A stretch of 64,000 nucleotides of DNA from Cyclobacteriaceae bacterium (GTDB lineage: Bacteria > Bacteroidota > Bacteroidia > Cytophagales > Cyclobacteriaceae). The translations under genes were made by a program, and so were the position numbers. Below, one piece after another: positions 34,359 to 43,794 of the stretch (the first letter of the stretch is position 1; every line of letters begins with the position of its first letter). The stretch spans positions 434,001 through 498,000 of the forward strand of contig JAHBUE010000002.1 in NCBI GenBank assembly GCA_019638235.1. The letters are read 5' to 3'. Below the pieces are notes generated by a model. That model was not told where the DNA came from, made no database searches, and was given only the letters and a program-made list of their open reading frames with translations.

Positions 34359-35522
34359 TTAATTCATTACAATCGACAAGCCTTTAACTTCGCTTGTTGC
34401 TTTTTTATGTTTTACTTCAATCAGCCTTTCCACTTCATCCACTATATCGCGTGTAGCAAACGGCCTGGCCATAGCGGTTATGTTGAATTGAAGTTGTTTT
34501 ATACGTTGATTATCAAACAACAATCGTAATGCCTCCTCAACCAACTTAGCCGATGCTTCCTTATCCGTTACCAAAACAGCAGCCTGCTGATCCGTCAATG
34601 CCTTTGCATTTTTAGTCTGATGATCTTCTGCCACATTGGGTGACGGAACGAGAATACAGGCCTTACCCGTTACACATAATTCCGACACAGCCAGCGCACC
34701 GGCACGCGAGATCACCACATCCGCGGCAGCGTAAGCCAAATCCATTTCTTTTACAAAATCATGCACACGAATTTTTCTCAAATCATATTTTGCCACACCT
34801 GCTTTACAGGTTTCGTAATATCCTTTGCCGGTTTGCCAGATCACCTGAATATCCGCATCGATAAGTTTCTCAATACCAGCCAATATACTTTCGTTGATAG
34901 TGCGCGCACCGAGGCTTCCGCCAATCACCAGCAAGGTTTTAACGCCAGCATCAAATCCATACTTATTCAATGCCTGTTCGCGTTTGTTGCCAATGTCCAG
35001 AATATCTTTGCGAACCGGGTTTCCGGTAAAGGCTATCTTTTCTTTTGGAAAATATTTTTCCATTCCGCTATACGCTACACATACCTTACTCACACGTTTT
35101 GCTACCTGCTTATTCGCCAACCCGGCAAAAGAATTTTGCTCCTGCACAACAGAAGGAATACCCAACCGTGTTGCCGCCATCATAATCGGCCCGCTCGCAT
35201 ATCCGCCCGTTCCGATTACGGCATCGGGTTTGAAATTTTTGAGAATAGCTATCGCGCGAACATAGCTCACGATTACTTTCACCGGAAAGAGCAGGTTTGA
35301 AATAGTAAGCGACCGTTGCAAGCCACTTATCCAAAGCCCGATGATTTTATAACCGGCTTCAGGCACACGGGTCATTTCCATTCTTCCTTTTGCACCTACA
35401 AACAGAATTTCGGCATCAGGATGACGCTCACGAAATTCGTTTGCAATGGCTACGGCAGGAAAAATATGCCCGCCCGTTCCGCCTCCGCTGATGATTAGTC
35501 GATATGGTGCTTTCTCTTTCAG
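34359..35522 (-). CDS. murG: UDP-GlcNAc:lipid-pyrophosphoryl-MurNAc-pentapeptide transferase MurG, non-ATG start
   Basis: The full-length frame runs from an in-frame TGA at 35541-35543 down to 34359. The glycine loop that every MurG carries at its N-terminus, RLIISGGGTGGHIFPAVAIA, is read upstream of the first ATG (35381), so starting there would delete 47 residues including this loop. Between TGA and that loop there is no ATG, GTG or TTG; the best option is CTG at 35520-35522 giving LKEKAPYRLIISGGG. ATT- or ATC-type starts are alternatives. The rest is normal: GASLGARTINES-like GGSLGARTINES, HDFVKEMDLAYAAADVVISR, ALAVSELC. MurG makes lipid II at the inner membrane face. The irregular start coincides with a heptad repeat array. 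Confidence 0.9.
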   Translation of the reverse strand: MKEKAPYRLIISGGGTGGHIFPAVAIANEFRERHPDAEILFVGAKGRMEMTRVPEAGYKIIGLWISGLQRSLTISNLLFPVKVIVSYVRAIAILKNFKPDAVIGTGGYASGPIMMAATRLGIPSVVQEQNSFAGLANKQVAKRVSKVCVAYSGMEKYFPKEKIAFTGNPVRKDILDIGNKREQALNKYGFDAGVKTLLVIGGSLGARTINESILAGIEKLIDADIQVIWQTGKGYYETCKAGVAKYDLRKIRVHDFVKEMDLAYAAADVVISRAGALAVSELCVTGKACILVPSPNVAEDHQTKNAKALTDQQAAVLVTDKEASAKLVEEALRLLFDNQRIKQLQFNITAMARPFATRDIVDEVERLIEVKHKKATSEVKGLSIVMN

Positions 35523-35524
35523 AT

Positions 35525-35564
35525 AATCAGTATTTAGAAATCAGTATTTAGCATTCAGTATTAG
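35525..35564 (-). repeat. Heptad-period tandem array, murG side of the four-helix-bundle gene
   Basis: On the plus strand AATCAGTATTTAG occurs at 35525-35537 and 35539-35551, with a variant ATTCAGTATTAG at 35553-35564: period 14. On the minus strand it resolves into a 7-base period, CTAATA(-)/CTGAATG/CTAAATA/CTGATTT/CTAAATA/CTGATTA. It begins in the stop region of the four-helix-bundle gene and runs to the presumed murG start. Confidence 0.75.
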
Positions 35565-35938
35565 CTACCTTTAATCGATTTTATATAGCCTTCTAAAATT
35601 CTTCCTACTTCGTCAGCATCATTTTTCAAAGTAGTTGTGTCAGTATATTGAAGATCGTACGCGAGCATAAGGAAATATTCCGTTTCAGATAAAGAGCCTT
35701 GACTGATATTCAGTATTCTCACTTTGTCCTTGTTGCTTCTCTTCTTAAAGGCCTCTGCGATATTCGCTGCAACAGAAACTGAGGAGCGCCTTATTTGAGA
35801 AGTTAAACCAAAGATTTCTTCTTTCGGAAAATGAGAACTCGCCTTATAAATCGCAAGTGCCAACTGGTGAGCCTTCTGCCACACGATTAAATCACGAAAC
35901 GATTTTGCCGGTTCTCTATATTTCTTTTGCGTACTCAT
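35561..35938 (-). CDS. Four-helix-bundle protein of the 23S rRNA intervening-sequence (S23/IVP) family
   Basis: 125 residues, the usual length. The family pattern is clear: FRDLIVWQKAHQLALAIYKA, then FPKEEIFGLTSQIRRSSVSV, AANIAEAFKKRSNKDKVRIL and NISQGSLSETEYFLMLAYDL. These proteins were named after ORFs inside rRNA intervening sequences; relatives include the Avd accessory protein of diversity-generating retroelements, and the molecular role of stand-alone forms is unknown. It is foreign to the dcw cluster: it sits between ftsW and murG, which are adjacent in the usual order, and is bracketed by inverted heptad-period arrays. Confidence 0.92.
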   Translation of the reverse strand: MSTQKKYREPAKSFRDLIVWQKAHQLALAIYKASSHFPKEEIFGLTSQIRRSSVSVAANIAEAFKKRSNKDKVRILNISQGSLSETEYFLMLAYDLQYTDTTTLKNDADEVGRILEGYIKSIKGS

Positions 35939-35992
35939 TACAACTACATATCAAAAAATTCTATATTCAATATCCTAACTACTAAATCCTCC
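35939..35992 (+). repeat. Heptad-period array, ftsW side of the four-helix-bundle gene
   Basis: The plus strand reads in 7-base steps ATTCTAT/ATTCAAT/ATCCTAA/CTACTAA/ATCCTCC and stops exactly at the ftsW stop codon (TTA at 35993-35995). Read outward from the gene it resembles the CTRAATA array on the other side, so the two arrays are inverted relative to each other. Degenerate; period judged by eye. Confidence 0.55.
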
Positions 35993-37174
35993 TTACGCTG
36001 CCTTAGCTTCAATATTTTTACCATCTTCTGTTCGCATTGTTTTTTGCGACCACGTTTCATCGCGTTCACCGCGACTTACACTAAGAATTATTCCAAGTGA
36101 AAGACCGGTAAACACCATAGAAGTACCGCCCATACTGATGAGCGGCAACGGCTGACCTGTAATCGGGCCAAGCCCAACCACAACACCCATGTTTATCATG
36201 GCCTGACAAACTATATCGAAACTTAGCCCCGCAGACAATAATCCTGCAAAGGCTCGCTCGCTGTTGTACGCTGCCTTCATGCCCCGATGCAACAGCACGA
36301 GGTAAAGACTTAATACGATGATGCCGCCAATCATCCCGTACTCCTCAATCACAATAGCGTAAACAAAATCTGAATACGGGTGCGGAAGAATGTTACGCTG
36401 GTCGCTGTTACCCGGCCCTTTACCCGTAATGCCGCCACCGGCAATGGCAATCAATGCATGTTTCAATTGAAATTGCGGATCCTTCTCCCCTTTTACATAC
36501 TCTACAAAATCATTCACCCGGTTTACTACTGTACCACCGCGCACACCAAACTTGAATGCCAACGCTCCGAAAAGCACACCCACTAACATGAGCATAGCCA
36601 GGTACTTGGCAGGCACACGGCCAATAAACATGATGAGCATGCACGTAAGCAACAACAACACTGCGGTTGACATATTGGTGAGTGCTATCAAGCCACAGAT
36701 AACTCCGCACCAGAATAAAATCGGAATCAACGACTCTTTAATATCATCAATATTTTGCTGACGCTTGGAAAGCATACTCGCCAGGTTTACAATAAGCGCA
36801 AGGCTCGCAAAATCAGAAGGCTGAAACGATCCGAAGAACGGAACCTGTATCCAGCGTGAGGCTTCATTAATTTCCGTTCCGTTCTTAAACGTATAAATCA
36901 ACAACGGAATACTAATCCACAACGCTATGCGCGAAAGTTTTGAGTAATAGCGGTAGTCAACACGATGTGCAAACCACATGGCCGTTAAACCAATGATCAC
37001 ATGCAACGTATGCGTAAATAAATATTTCTCCGGGCTCACTGCCCGCTTGAATGCGAGGGTGCCAATGGATGAATACACTACCAGGATGCTGATCATAGAT
37101 AAAATGAACACTACGGCCCAAATCACCCGGTCGCCTTGCAGATTTTCGTCAGCCCATGTTTTTAGTTTATTCAT
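35993..37174 (-). CDS. ftsW: Lipid II polymerase FtsW (SEDS family)
   Basis: 393 residues with ten membrane segments. SEDS landmarks: VDYRYYSKLSRIALWISIPL, WIQVPFFGSFQPSDFASLAL (the FQPSE-like motif in loop 3-4), the large periplasmic loop with YVKGEKDPQFQLKHALIAIA, GGGITGKGPGNSDQRNILP, SDFVYAIVIEEYG with the catalytic-region Asp/Glu, and GLGPITGQPLPLISMGG near the C-terminus. FtsW polymerises septal glycan with FtsI. It overlaps murD by ATGA. Downstream comes the inserted four-helix-bundle gene, not murG. Confidence 0.96.
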   Translation of the reverse strand: MNKLKTWADENLQGDRVIWAVVFILSMISILVVYSSIGTLAFKRAVSPEKYLFTHTLHVIIGLTAMWFAHRVDYRYYSKLSRIALWISIPLLIYTFKNGTEINEASRWIQVPFFGSFQPSDFASLALIVNLASMLSKRQQNIDDIKESLIPILFWCGVICGLIALTNMSTAVLLLLTCMLIMFIGRVPAKYLAMLMLVGVLFGALAFKFGVRGGTVVNRVNDFVEYVKGEKDPQFQLKHALIAIAGGGITGKGPGNSDQRNILPHPYSDFVYAIVIEEYGMIGGIIVLSLYLVLLHRGMKAAYNSERAFAGLLSAGLSFDIVCQAMINMGVVVGLGPITGQPLPLISMGGTSMVFTGLSLGIILSVSRGERDETWSQKTMRTEDGKNIEAKAA

Positions 37175-38526
37175 GCCAATTGATTTTCAACTTCTTTTTT
37201 TAATTCCAGTACAGCTTTACGAAACTGATCGCCACGATCTTCATAGTTTTTGAACAAGTCGAAGCTTGCACAGGCAGGCGATAGCAATACCACATCACCG
37301 GGTTGCGCTTCCTGCAGCGCCATCCGTACCAATGCTGAAACAGATTGTGTTTCATGGATATGCTTTACTACTCCGCCAAAAAAACTCTTCAGTTTTTCAT
37401 TTTCAGTACCGAGGCAAATCAAAGCTTTTACCTTCTTGCTCACCGGGTCTTTAACAACATTATAATCGTTGCCTTTATCTATTCCCCCCGCAATCCAAAT
37501 CAACGGCTGGTCATAACTACCCAAGGCATAAATAACCGAGTCCACATTGGTAGCCTTTGAATCGTTGATGAAATCCACTCCGTTTATAGTAGCAACGTGC
37601 TCAAGCCGGTGCGGAGCATTTTTAAAAGTCTTCAACCCTTCCTTAATCGCGTTCACCTTTGCTCCAGCCAGGTAAGCCGCTGAAACAGCCGCCATTGTGT
37701 TGATGAGATTATGAGGGCCTTTCAATGTAGTTTCCTCCTGTGCAATCTCGAACGATTCATCAAATGAAAAACACATACGCTTGCCGTCATACTTAGCCTT
37801 TGCCTCCGATTTCAAACTGATGTTTACCAATTGTGGGACTGGTTTTTGTCTTCTCAATTCAGATGCAATCACTTCATCATCGGCATAGTAAATAAAATGA
37901 CCGGCAGTATCCATGTTTTGAATAAGCCTGAACTTGGAAGCCACGTAGTTCTCTATCTTATAATCGTACCGGTCGAGGTGATCGGGTGTAATATTTAACA
38001 ATACACCAATAGCCGGCTTAAATGTTTTTGTTCCGTCTAATTGAAAACTGGAGATTTCCAGCACGTACCAATCGTGATTTCCGTGCGCAATTTTTCCTGC
38101 CAGGCTCTCGCCAACATTTCCGGCAAGGGCAACGCTGAATCCTGCGCTTTTTAACAGGTGATAGGTTAACAGTGTAGTCGTGGTTTTTCCGTTTGTACCT
38201 GTAATGGCAATTGCCTTACCCTGAATAAAACGGAACGCAAATTCAATTTCGTCAATCACCTCAATGTTTCTTGCTTTGATTTTTGAGATAATCTCTGCTT
38301 TGTCGGGTATACCGGGGCTTTTAATCACTAATGAAGCGGTTAAAAGTTTCTCTTCCGTATGGCCGCCTTCTTCAAATTCAATTCTATTACGGATAAGTTC
38401 ATCGCGATACTTGTCTTTAATTGTTCCTTTATCAGACACAAAAACATTGTATCCCTTTGCTTTTGCAAGCAAGGCTGCGCCTGTTCCGCTTTCTCCTCCA
38501 CCCAATATAATTACTCGTTTGCTCAT
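37171..38526 (-). CDS. murD: UDP-N-acetylmuramoyl-L-alanine:D-glutamate ligase MurD
   Basis: 451 residues from [16 protein letters not shown]; the ATG at 38526 overlaps the mraY stop as ATGA, which decides the start against the in-frame 38580. The ATP loop [13 protein letters not shown] is at 108-120, followed by the MurD features SPGIP (70-74), [27 protein letters not shown] and [19 protein letters not shown] near the end. Adds D-Glu in the cytoplasm. Overlaps ftsW by four bases. Confidence 0.97.
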   Translation of the reverse strand: MSKRVIILGGGESGTGAALLAKAKGYNVFVSDKGTIKDKYRDELIRNRIEFEEGGHTEEKLLTASLVIKSPGIPDKAEIISKIKARNIEVIDEIEFAFRFIQGKAIAITGTNGKTTTTLLTYHLLKSAGFSVALAGNVGESLAGKIAHGNHDWYVLEISSFQLDGTKTFKPAIGVLLNITPDHLDRYDYKIENYVASKFRLIQNMDTAGHFIYYADDEVIASELRRQKPVPQLVNISLKSEAKAKYDGKRMCFSFDESFEIAQEETTLKGPHNLINTMAAVSAAYLAGAKVNAIKEGLKTFKNAPHRLEHVATINGVDFINDSKATNVDSVIYALGSYDQPLIWIAGGIDKGNDYNVVKDPVSKKVKALICLGTENEKLKSFFGGVVKHIHETQSVSALVRMALQEAQPGDVVLLSPACASFDLFKNYEDRGDQFRKAVLELKKEVENQLA

Positions 38527-39773
38527 CGTAATTTCAAAGTCGCTAATGATAAAATCGCGAGTAAAATCCCTACAATCCAAAACCGTGTTACAATTTTGGC
38601 TTCGTGTATGTTCTTCTTCTGATAGTGATGATGAAGTGGCGACATCAGAAATATTCTTCTTCCTTCGCCATATTTTTTCTTAGTGTATTTGAAGTACGCT
38701 ACCTGAAGAATAACCGATAAGTTTTCAATCAGGAACACTCCGCAAATAAGCGGTATTAATAATTCCTTACGCACGGCCAACGCCAGCACGGCAATTATAC
38801 CACCTATGGTTAGGCTTCCGGTATCGCCCATAAATACTTGTGCGGGATAGGCATTGTACCACAAAAATCCGAGGCATGCTCCAACCAGCGCGGTAGAAAA
38901 AATTACCACCTCACTCAGGTTGGGGATATACATAATGTTGAGGTAGTTTGAAAAGTCGACACGACCGGAGAGGTATGCGAAAATTGCCAGCGTAAGCGCA
39001 ATGATACCCGAAGTGCCTGCGGCCAGGCCGTCAATACCATCCGTTATGTTGGCGCCATTCGATACCGCTGTTACCACTACGATTACAACTAATGTATAGG
39101 TTATCCAGGTAAGATCGGCAGGCAGGAAAGGCAGTATATTTTTATAATCCAACTCATTGTTCTTAAAAAACGGAATGGTTGTACTTGTGGATTTTACATC
39201 CCTGTACTTTAACAATGTTTCTGTTTCCTGTTCCTGCTCATCTGCTTGTGTAAAATCAAGCGCACTAATATTGGCTAACGAATCGGGCTGAACTTCGCGC
39301 ACGACAACTTCATCATTAAAATAGAGTGTAAGCCCTACTATTAATCCAAGCCCTACCTGACCAACAATTTTAAATCTTCCGGCAAGTCCTTCCTTATCTT
39401 TCTTGAATATCTTGATATAATCATCTAAGAACCCGATTGCCCCCAACCAAACCGTGGCGACAATCAACAGAATTACATAGATGTTATCTAACCTCGCAAA
39501 CAGTAACGTTGGTACTAATATGGCTGCTATAATAATGAGTCCGCCCATAGTTGGTGTTCCCTTCTTTTGAAGTTGACCCTCAAGACCGAGGTCGCGGATG
39601 CTCTCACCAACCTGCTTTCTTCTCAAAAAATTAATCAGCGTTTTGCCAAACGTAATGGTGATGAGCAACGAGAAAAATGCTGCCATGCCCGCACGGAAAG
39701 AGATGTATTTGAACACCCCTGCGCCCATCAGGTCGAACTGTTTGTCTAAATAATCAAACAAATAATACAGCAT
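38523..39773 (-). CDS. mraY: Phospho-MurNAc-pentapeptide transferase MraY
   Basis: 416 residues, about 55 longer than E. coli MraY. It joins UDP-MurNAc-pentapeptide to undecaprenyl phosphate (lipid I). Conserved parts: [35 protein letters not shown] (the DD of the catalytic site), [19 protein letters not shown], and [10 protein letters not shown] in the last loop. The extra length is a periplasmic insert at about residues 160-220 ([20 protein letters not shown] through [16 protein letters not shown]), common in Bacteroidota. Lies two bases after murE. Confidence 0.97.
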   Translation of the reverse strand: MLYYLFDYLDKQFDLMGAGVFKYISFRAGMAAFFSLLITITFGKTLINFLRRKQVGESIRDLGLEGQLQKKGTPTMGGLIIIAAILVPTLLFARLDNIYVILLIVATVWLGAIGFLDDYIKIFKKDKEGLAGRFKIVGQVGLGLIVGLTLYFNDEVVVREVQPDSLANISALDFTQADEQEQETETLLKYRDVKSTSTTIPFFKNNELDYKNILPFLPADLTWITYTLVVIVVVTAVSNGANITDGIDGLAAGTSGIIALTLAIFAYLSGRVDFSNYLNIMYIPNLSEVVIFSTALVGACLGFLWYNAYPAQVFMGDTGSLTIGGIIAVLALAVRKELLIPLICGVFLIENLSVILQVAYFKYTKKKYGEGRRIFLMSPLHHHYQKKNIHEAKIVTRFWIVGILLAILSLATLKLR

Positions 39774-39775
39774 GG

Positions 39776-41239
39776 TTAATTCGCTACAAGTTTTAACATT
39801 CGTTCTACTACTTCGCGGTCGTCAAAAGGATGTTTTACTCCTTTGATTTCCTGGTATGTTTCATGCCCCTTACCGGCCACCAATACAATATCTTTCGGGT
39901 TGGCCATCATACACGCAGTTTTAATGGCTTCTTCTCTATCGGCAATCACCAATGTTTTACGTGCATCACTCGGGCCAATGCCGGTTTGCATCTCCCTGAT
40001 AATCTCCATAGGGTTTTCATCGCGCGGATTATCAGAAGTCAGCACAACTTTATCGCTAAACCGAACGGCAATACTTGCCATCAGCGGGCGCTTGGTTTTA
40101 TCGCGGTTACCGCCACAACCCACTACGGTAATAACCTGTTCGTTACCACTGCGGAATTGCTTTATAGTTTCCAATACATTTTTTAACGCATCGGGTGTGT
40201 GAGCATAATCAACAATAGCCGTGATTTTCGCACCCCGCCCGATAAGCTCAAACCTCCCCACCGCACCTTGCATGGATGAAAGAATGGTTAGCGCCTGGTC
40301 TGGATCCTGATCGAGCAACATGGCCGCGCCATACACCGCCAGGATATTATACGCATTGAAATCGCCAATCAGTTTAAACCAAACCGGCTTCTGCATAACT
40401 TCCATTTCCAACCCTTCAATAGTGTTGGAAAGCATCTTGCCTTTAAAGTCGGTGAGCTTACGCAACCCGAATGTATATTTCGTTGCTTTTGTGTTTTGAA
40501 GCATCACCATGCCACGTTTATCATCTGCATTCACCAATGCAAACGCATCACCGCTTAGACTATCAAAAAACTTTTTCTTTGCTTTGATGTAGTTCTCGAA
40601 TGTTTTGTGGTAGTCGAGGTGATCGTGCGTGATGTTGGTAAAGAGCGCCCCTGCAAACTGTAAACCCGCAACCCTATCCTGATCAATGGCGTGCGAGCTA
40701 ACTTCCATGAAAGCATAACTGCATCCGGCATCAACCATACTTTTCAACAACTGGTTAAGTTGCACCGGGTCGGGTGTGGTATGCGTTGAAGGCAATATGT
40801 TATCAATAATGCGATACTCAACGGTAGAGATGAGTCCACACCGATGCCCCAATGCTCCGAAAAGTTTATAGAGCAATGTAGCCACTGTGGTTTTACCGTT
40901 GGTTCCGGTAACGCCAACTAATTTCAGTTTTTGTGACGGGTTGCCAAAAAAGTTAGCAGCAATAACTCCCAGCGATTGCGCGCTATTTTTAACTGCGACA
41001 TAGGTTGCTTTTTCATATATGGTGTCAGGTAATTTTTCACAAACAATTGCGCTCGCCCCCAAATCCACCGCCTTAGAAATAAACTCGTGCCCATCCGATT
41101 GCGTGCCTTTAACGGCCACAAACAAAAATCCGGGCTGTACCTTGCGCGAATCAAAGCACACGCCTTTTACCTCAACATCCATATTTCCGTATGTTGAGGT
41201 GAGTGATACTTTGTACAATATGTCTTTCAGCACAGCCAT
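39776..41239 (-). CDS. murE: UDP-MurNAc-tripeptide synthetase MurE (meso-diaminopimelate type)
   Basis: 487 residues. The ATP loop GTNGKTT is at 112-118. The specificity motif DNPR is at 402-405 ([14 protein letters not shown]), which is the signature for meso-diaminopimelate rather than lysine. Other hallmarks: [33 protein letters not shown] and [13 protein letters not shown]. So the organism's peptidoglycan should have the usual Gram-negative A1gamma mDAP peptide. Start ATG overlaps the ftsI stop by one base. Confidence 0.97.
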   Translation of the reverse strand: MAVLKDILYKVSLTSTYGNMDVEVKGVCFDSRKVQPGFLFVAVKGTQSDGHEFISKAVDLGASAIVCEKLPDTIYEKATYVAVKNSAQSLGVIAANFFGNPSQKLKLVGVTGTNGKTTVATLLYKLFGALGHRCGLISTVEYRIIDNILPSTHTTPDPVQLNQLLKSMVDAGCSYAFMEVSSHAIDQDRVAGLQFAGALFTNITHDHLDYHKTFENYIKAKKKFFDSLSGDAFALVNADDKRGMVMLQNTKATKYTFGLRKLTDFKGKMLSNTIEGLEMEVMQKPVWFKLIGDFNAYNILAVYGAAMLLDQDPDQALTILSSMQGAVGRFELIGRGAKITAIVDYAHTPDALKNVLETIKQFRSGNEQVITVVGCGGNRDKTKRPLMASIAVRFSDKVVLTSDNPRDENPMEIIREMQTGIGPSDARKTLVIADREEAIKTACMMANPKDIVLVAGKGHETYQEIKGVKHPFDDREVVERMLKLVAN

Positions 41240-43326
41240 TAACCCAGTTGTATATAAATACGATCTCCTTTTGAAACTTTTCTTCCTGCCGTGAGTGATT
41301 GATTTACCACTCTTCCTTTTCCTTCAAACACTACCGTTAACCCCGATTGCTCTAACAAATAAAGTGCATCGCGGAATGTCATGCCCTGCACATCGGGCAC
41401 AATGCCCTGCCCGATTGTGTTCTTTTGCCAGTTGATTGAATTACCCATTATCGAAGTGCGCACCCAATCTTCTTCCGATGAAGAATGATTGGAGATACCC
41501 AACTCGTTGCACAGCATCGTTAACTCTTCCTGGTTACCGGCACGGATAACCGGAAACACGCCCGGCTCAACATATTTTTTCTCCATAGCGAGGTGCAGGT
41601 TGATGTCGCGCGAATAAATATTATCGGCAATTTCCTTAAAGACCGGTGCGGCCACATTACTTCCGTACTGATGCCAGCCTCGCGGATTTTTAATCAGCAC
41701 AATGGCCGAATATTTTGGTGCGTGTGCCGGGAAATATCCTACGAATGATGTGATGTACTTTTTAGTATAGCGACCGTTCTCCAATATCTGCGCGGTGCCG
41801 GTTTTGCCGGCAATTCGATAATGCGTTCCTTTTATTCCTTTGGCCGTGCCGTTCTCTACCACGCCTTCCAACATCATTTTAACTTTTGTCAGGGTTTTGC
41901 CCGAACAGATTTTACCTACAATTACATCCGTTGAAAAATGTTCCTTTTCATTATCCGCACGCTTTACCGATTCAACAAAAACCGGCCTGATCATTTTGCC
42001 ATCATTCGCCACAGCATTATACATAGCCAATGTATGAAGTGGCGTTGTTTCAATGCCGTAGCCGTAGGCCATCCAAGGTAAACTAATGCCGCTCCACCCC
42101 TTTTGTCCGGGCCATTTGAATTTCGGTTGAGGCTCGCCTGCAATCTGGATACCCAACGGCTGGTGCAACTTCAGTCGCTCAACATGATCCATAAATTTCT
42201 GCGGGCGTGTGCCGAAATTTTTATCCGCCAGCTTAGCCATTGCCACGTTAGAGGATTGTTCAAAAGCCTGCCGGATAGTTATTTTTCCCAATCCGCCTTT
42301 TTCATGATCGCGAACAGTGTTTTTATAAAACATAAACTCACCGTTGCCCGTGTCAATGCTGTCCGATAATTCAATGTTACTGTCTTCCAGCAACGCAATC
42401 ATCGTTACCAGCTTAAATGTTGAGCCTGGCTCAAACAAACCACCGGCAGCAAAGTTGAATTTCTCAAAGAAGTTTCCTCTGCCATCGCTGCTCAGGTTGG
42501 CGATTGCTTTTATCGCTCCGGTTTTCACTTCCATCACTACTACCAGTCCGTCATCGGCATTGTGCTGACGCATGGCTTTGTGAAGCGCAGTTTCGGTAAC
42601 ATCCTGGAGATTAATATCGATAGTGGTTTGCAGGTCAAGTCCGTTAACGGCTTTAATGTTTTCTTCATCAAATACAGGTTTCCACACACCACCGGCAATT
42701 TTTTGATAGTAGGCGTATCCATCCTGCCCGCTTAACTGTTCGTTGAAGCTGTATTCCAGTCCGGCACCTTTTTCATTTTCATTTACAAAACCAATAGTAC
42801 GTCTGCCCAGGTTAGCAAACGGCCTGTATCGAATATCTACTTTTTCAAAGATTACCCCACCACGTAAACGGCCTTCGCGGAAGATAGGCCACTCCGTCAT
42901 CATCTTCTTATCCTGGTAACCGATTTGTTTCCGGTTGATTATGGTGTATTGCTTGCCGGATTTACGCGCATCAATCAACATGCGCTTGTATTCAAGATAA
43001 GGTTTATCCTTATAGAAAGCCGATAGCTTACGCGCCAGTGAATCTACACCGGCATCAAATACTTTTTCGTTTGGCAATGTGGCATCAAACGCTACTTTAT
43101 AAAACGGCAACGATGTAGCCAACAAACTTCCGTTATCGGAATAGATATTGCCTCGGGTTGCTTTTACTTTTTTATAGTCGAACGAAATCTGTTCACCCAT
43201 AGCCACCCACTTGTCGCCCTGCACCATTTGGATGTGGTTAATCTTAACCGCAACGGCAATAGCAAACAGTAGCACAAACAGGAAGGCTACCCGAACACGC
43301 AGCAATATGGACTTTTTAATATTCAC
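41239..43326 (-). CDS. ftsI: Septal transpeptidase FtsI (PBP3-type, class B) with PASTA domain
   Basis: 695 residues. One membrane anchor near 8-28, a dimerisation domain (GNIYSDNGSLLATSLPFYKV), and a transpeptidase domain with all three penicillin-binding motifs: Ser302-Thr-Phe-Lys305, Ser358-Ser-Asn360 and Lys508-Thr-Gly-Thr511. A single PASTA domain follows at the end (IVPDVQGMTFRDALYLLEQS). It crosslinks septal peptidoglycan with FtsW. Starts inside ftsL by 11 bases. Confidence 0.96.
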   Translation of the reverse strand: MNIKKSILLRVRVAFLFVLLFAIAVAVKINHIQMVQGDKWVAMGEQISFDYKKVKATRGNIYSDNGSLLATSLPFYKVAFDATLPNEKVFDAGVDSLARKLSAFYKDKPYLEYKRMLIDARKSGKQYTIINRKQIGYQDKKMMTEWPIFREGRLRGGVIFEKVDIRYRPFANLGRRTIGFVNENEKGAGLEYSFNEQLSGQDGYAYYQKIAGGVWKPVFDEENIKAVNGLDLQTTIDINLQDVTETALHKAMRQHNADDGLVVVMEVKTGAIKAIANLSSDGRGNFFEKFNFAAGGLFEPGSTFKLVTMIALLEDSNIELSDSIDTGNGEFMFYKNTVRDHEKGGLGKITIRQAFEQSSNVAMAKLADKNFGTRPQKFMDHVERLKLHQPLGIQIAGEPQPKFKWPGQKGWSGISLPWMAYGYGIETTPLHTLAMYNAVANDGKMIRPVFVESVKRADNEKEHFSTDVIVGKICSGKTLTKVKMMLEGVVENGTAKGIKGTHYRIAGKTGTAQILENGRYTKKYITSFVGYFPAHAPKYSAIVLIKNPRGWHQYGSNVAAPVFKEIADNIYSRDINLHLAMEKKYVEPGVFPVIRAGNQEELTMLCNELGISNHSSSEEDWVRTSIMGNSINWQKNTIGQGIVPDVQGMTFRDALYLLEQSGLTVVFEGKGRVVNQSLTAGRKVSKGDRIYIQLG

Positions 43327-43702
43327 CTTTCTTTACTACAATTTTATGCGGAGGCCGCAGCGTTTCTTTCAATCCATATACGTTAACCTTACGTGCCACC
43401 TCCGATTGCTTACTGGAAAACATAAGGTCGGCTTTCATAGTGGTGTAGTCTGCACGCAAGTCTTCAACTTCAATCTGCACAGTGTTAATTTTCCGAACGG
43501 TTTTTTCGGCATAATGCGTATTGCTGATGTACAGCAAGCCCAGCACGAGCACAAAAATCATTTTAGGCAAATGCTGCACAGGAAAACCCTCTTCAAAATA
43601 ATTCTCCAACTTCAGCTTTTTTTCCAGCCCGGAAAAAACACCTCCGCCCTGGCTTCGCCTGGTTTTTACTTTTGGTTCTATTCTGAATTTATTGTCTGCC
43701 AT
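43316..43702 (-). CDS. ftsL: FtsL-like division protein
   Basis: 128 residues: basic cytoplasmic N-terminus, one membrane segment at about 47-62 (PKMIFVLVLGLLYISNTHYA), then a periplasmic coiled coil (EKTVRKINTVQIEVEDLRAD) and a short tail. Size, topology and position between rsmH and ftsI match FtsL, which links FtsQ/B to FtsWI. Sequence conservation in this family is low, so the call is mainly positional. The ATG at 43702 is the last base step of a heptad-repeat element. Confidence 0.8.
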   Translation of the reverse strand: MADNKFRIEPKVKTRRSQGGGVFSGLEKKLKLENYFEEGFPVQHLPKMIFVLVLGLLYISNTHYAEKTVRKINTVQIEVEDLRADYTTMKADLMFSSKQSEVARKVNVYGLKETLRPPHKIVVKKGEY

Positions 43703-43794
43703 GTTCGTGTTTCGGGTTACGGGGTTCGAGTTTCGGGGTTCGGGTAAGGGTTAATCTGACAACCTGTAACACGGAACTCGCAACCCGTATCTCG
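43703..43794. repeat. Inverted heptad-period element between rsmH and ftsL
   Basis: Right arm on the plus strand steps CTGTAAC/ACGGAAC/TCGCAAC/CCGTATC/TCGTTAT. Left arm on the minus strand steps CTTACCC/GAACCCC/GAAACTC/GAACCCC/GTAACCC/GAAACAC/GAAC. The two 7-base-period arrays face away from a short centre (TTAATCTGA). The element fills exactly the gap between the rsmH stop (TAA, 43795-43797) and the ftsL start. Confidence 0.75.

Noticed and set aside
34761..35300. A 179-codon plus-strand frame opposite murG
   Set aside because: Antisense shadow of a well-conserved gene; similar long antisense frames occur opposite ftsA, murE and ftsI.
37268..37282. CAGGCAGGCG inside murD, resembling the in-frame palindrome arm
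   Set aside because: It encodes the conserved SPACASFD motif of MurD and has no second arm, so the match is accidental.
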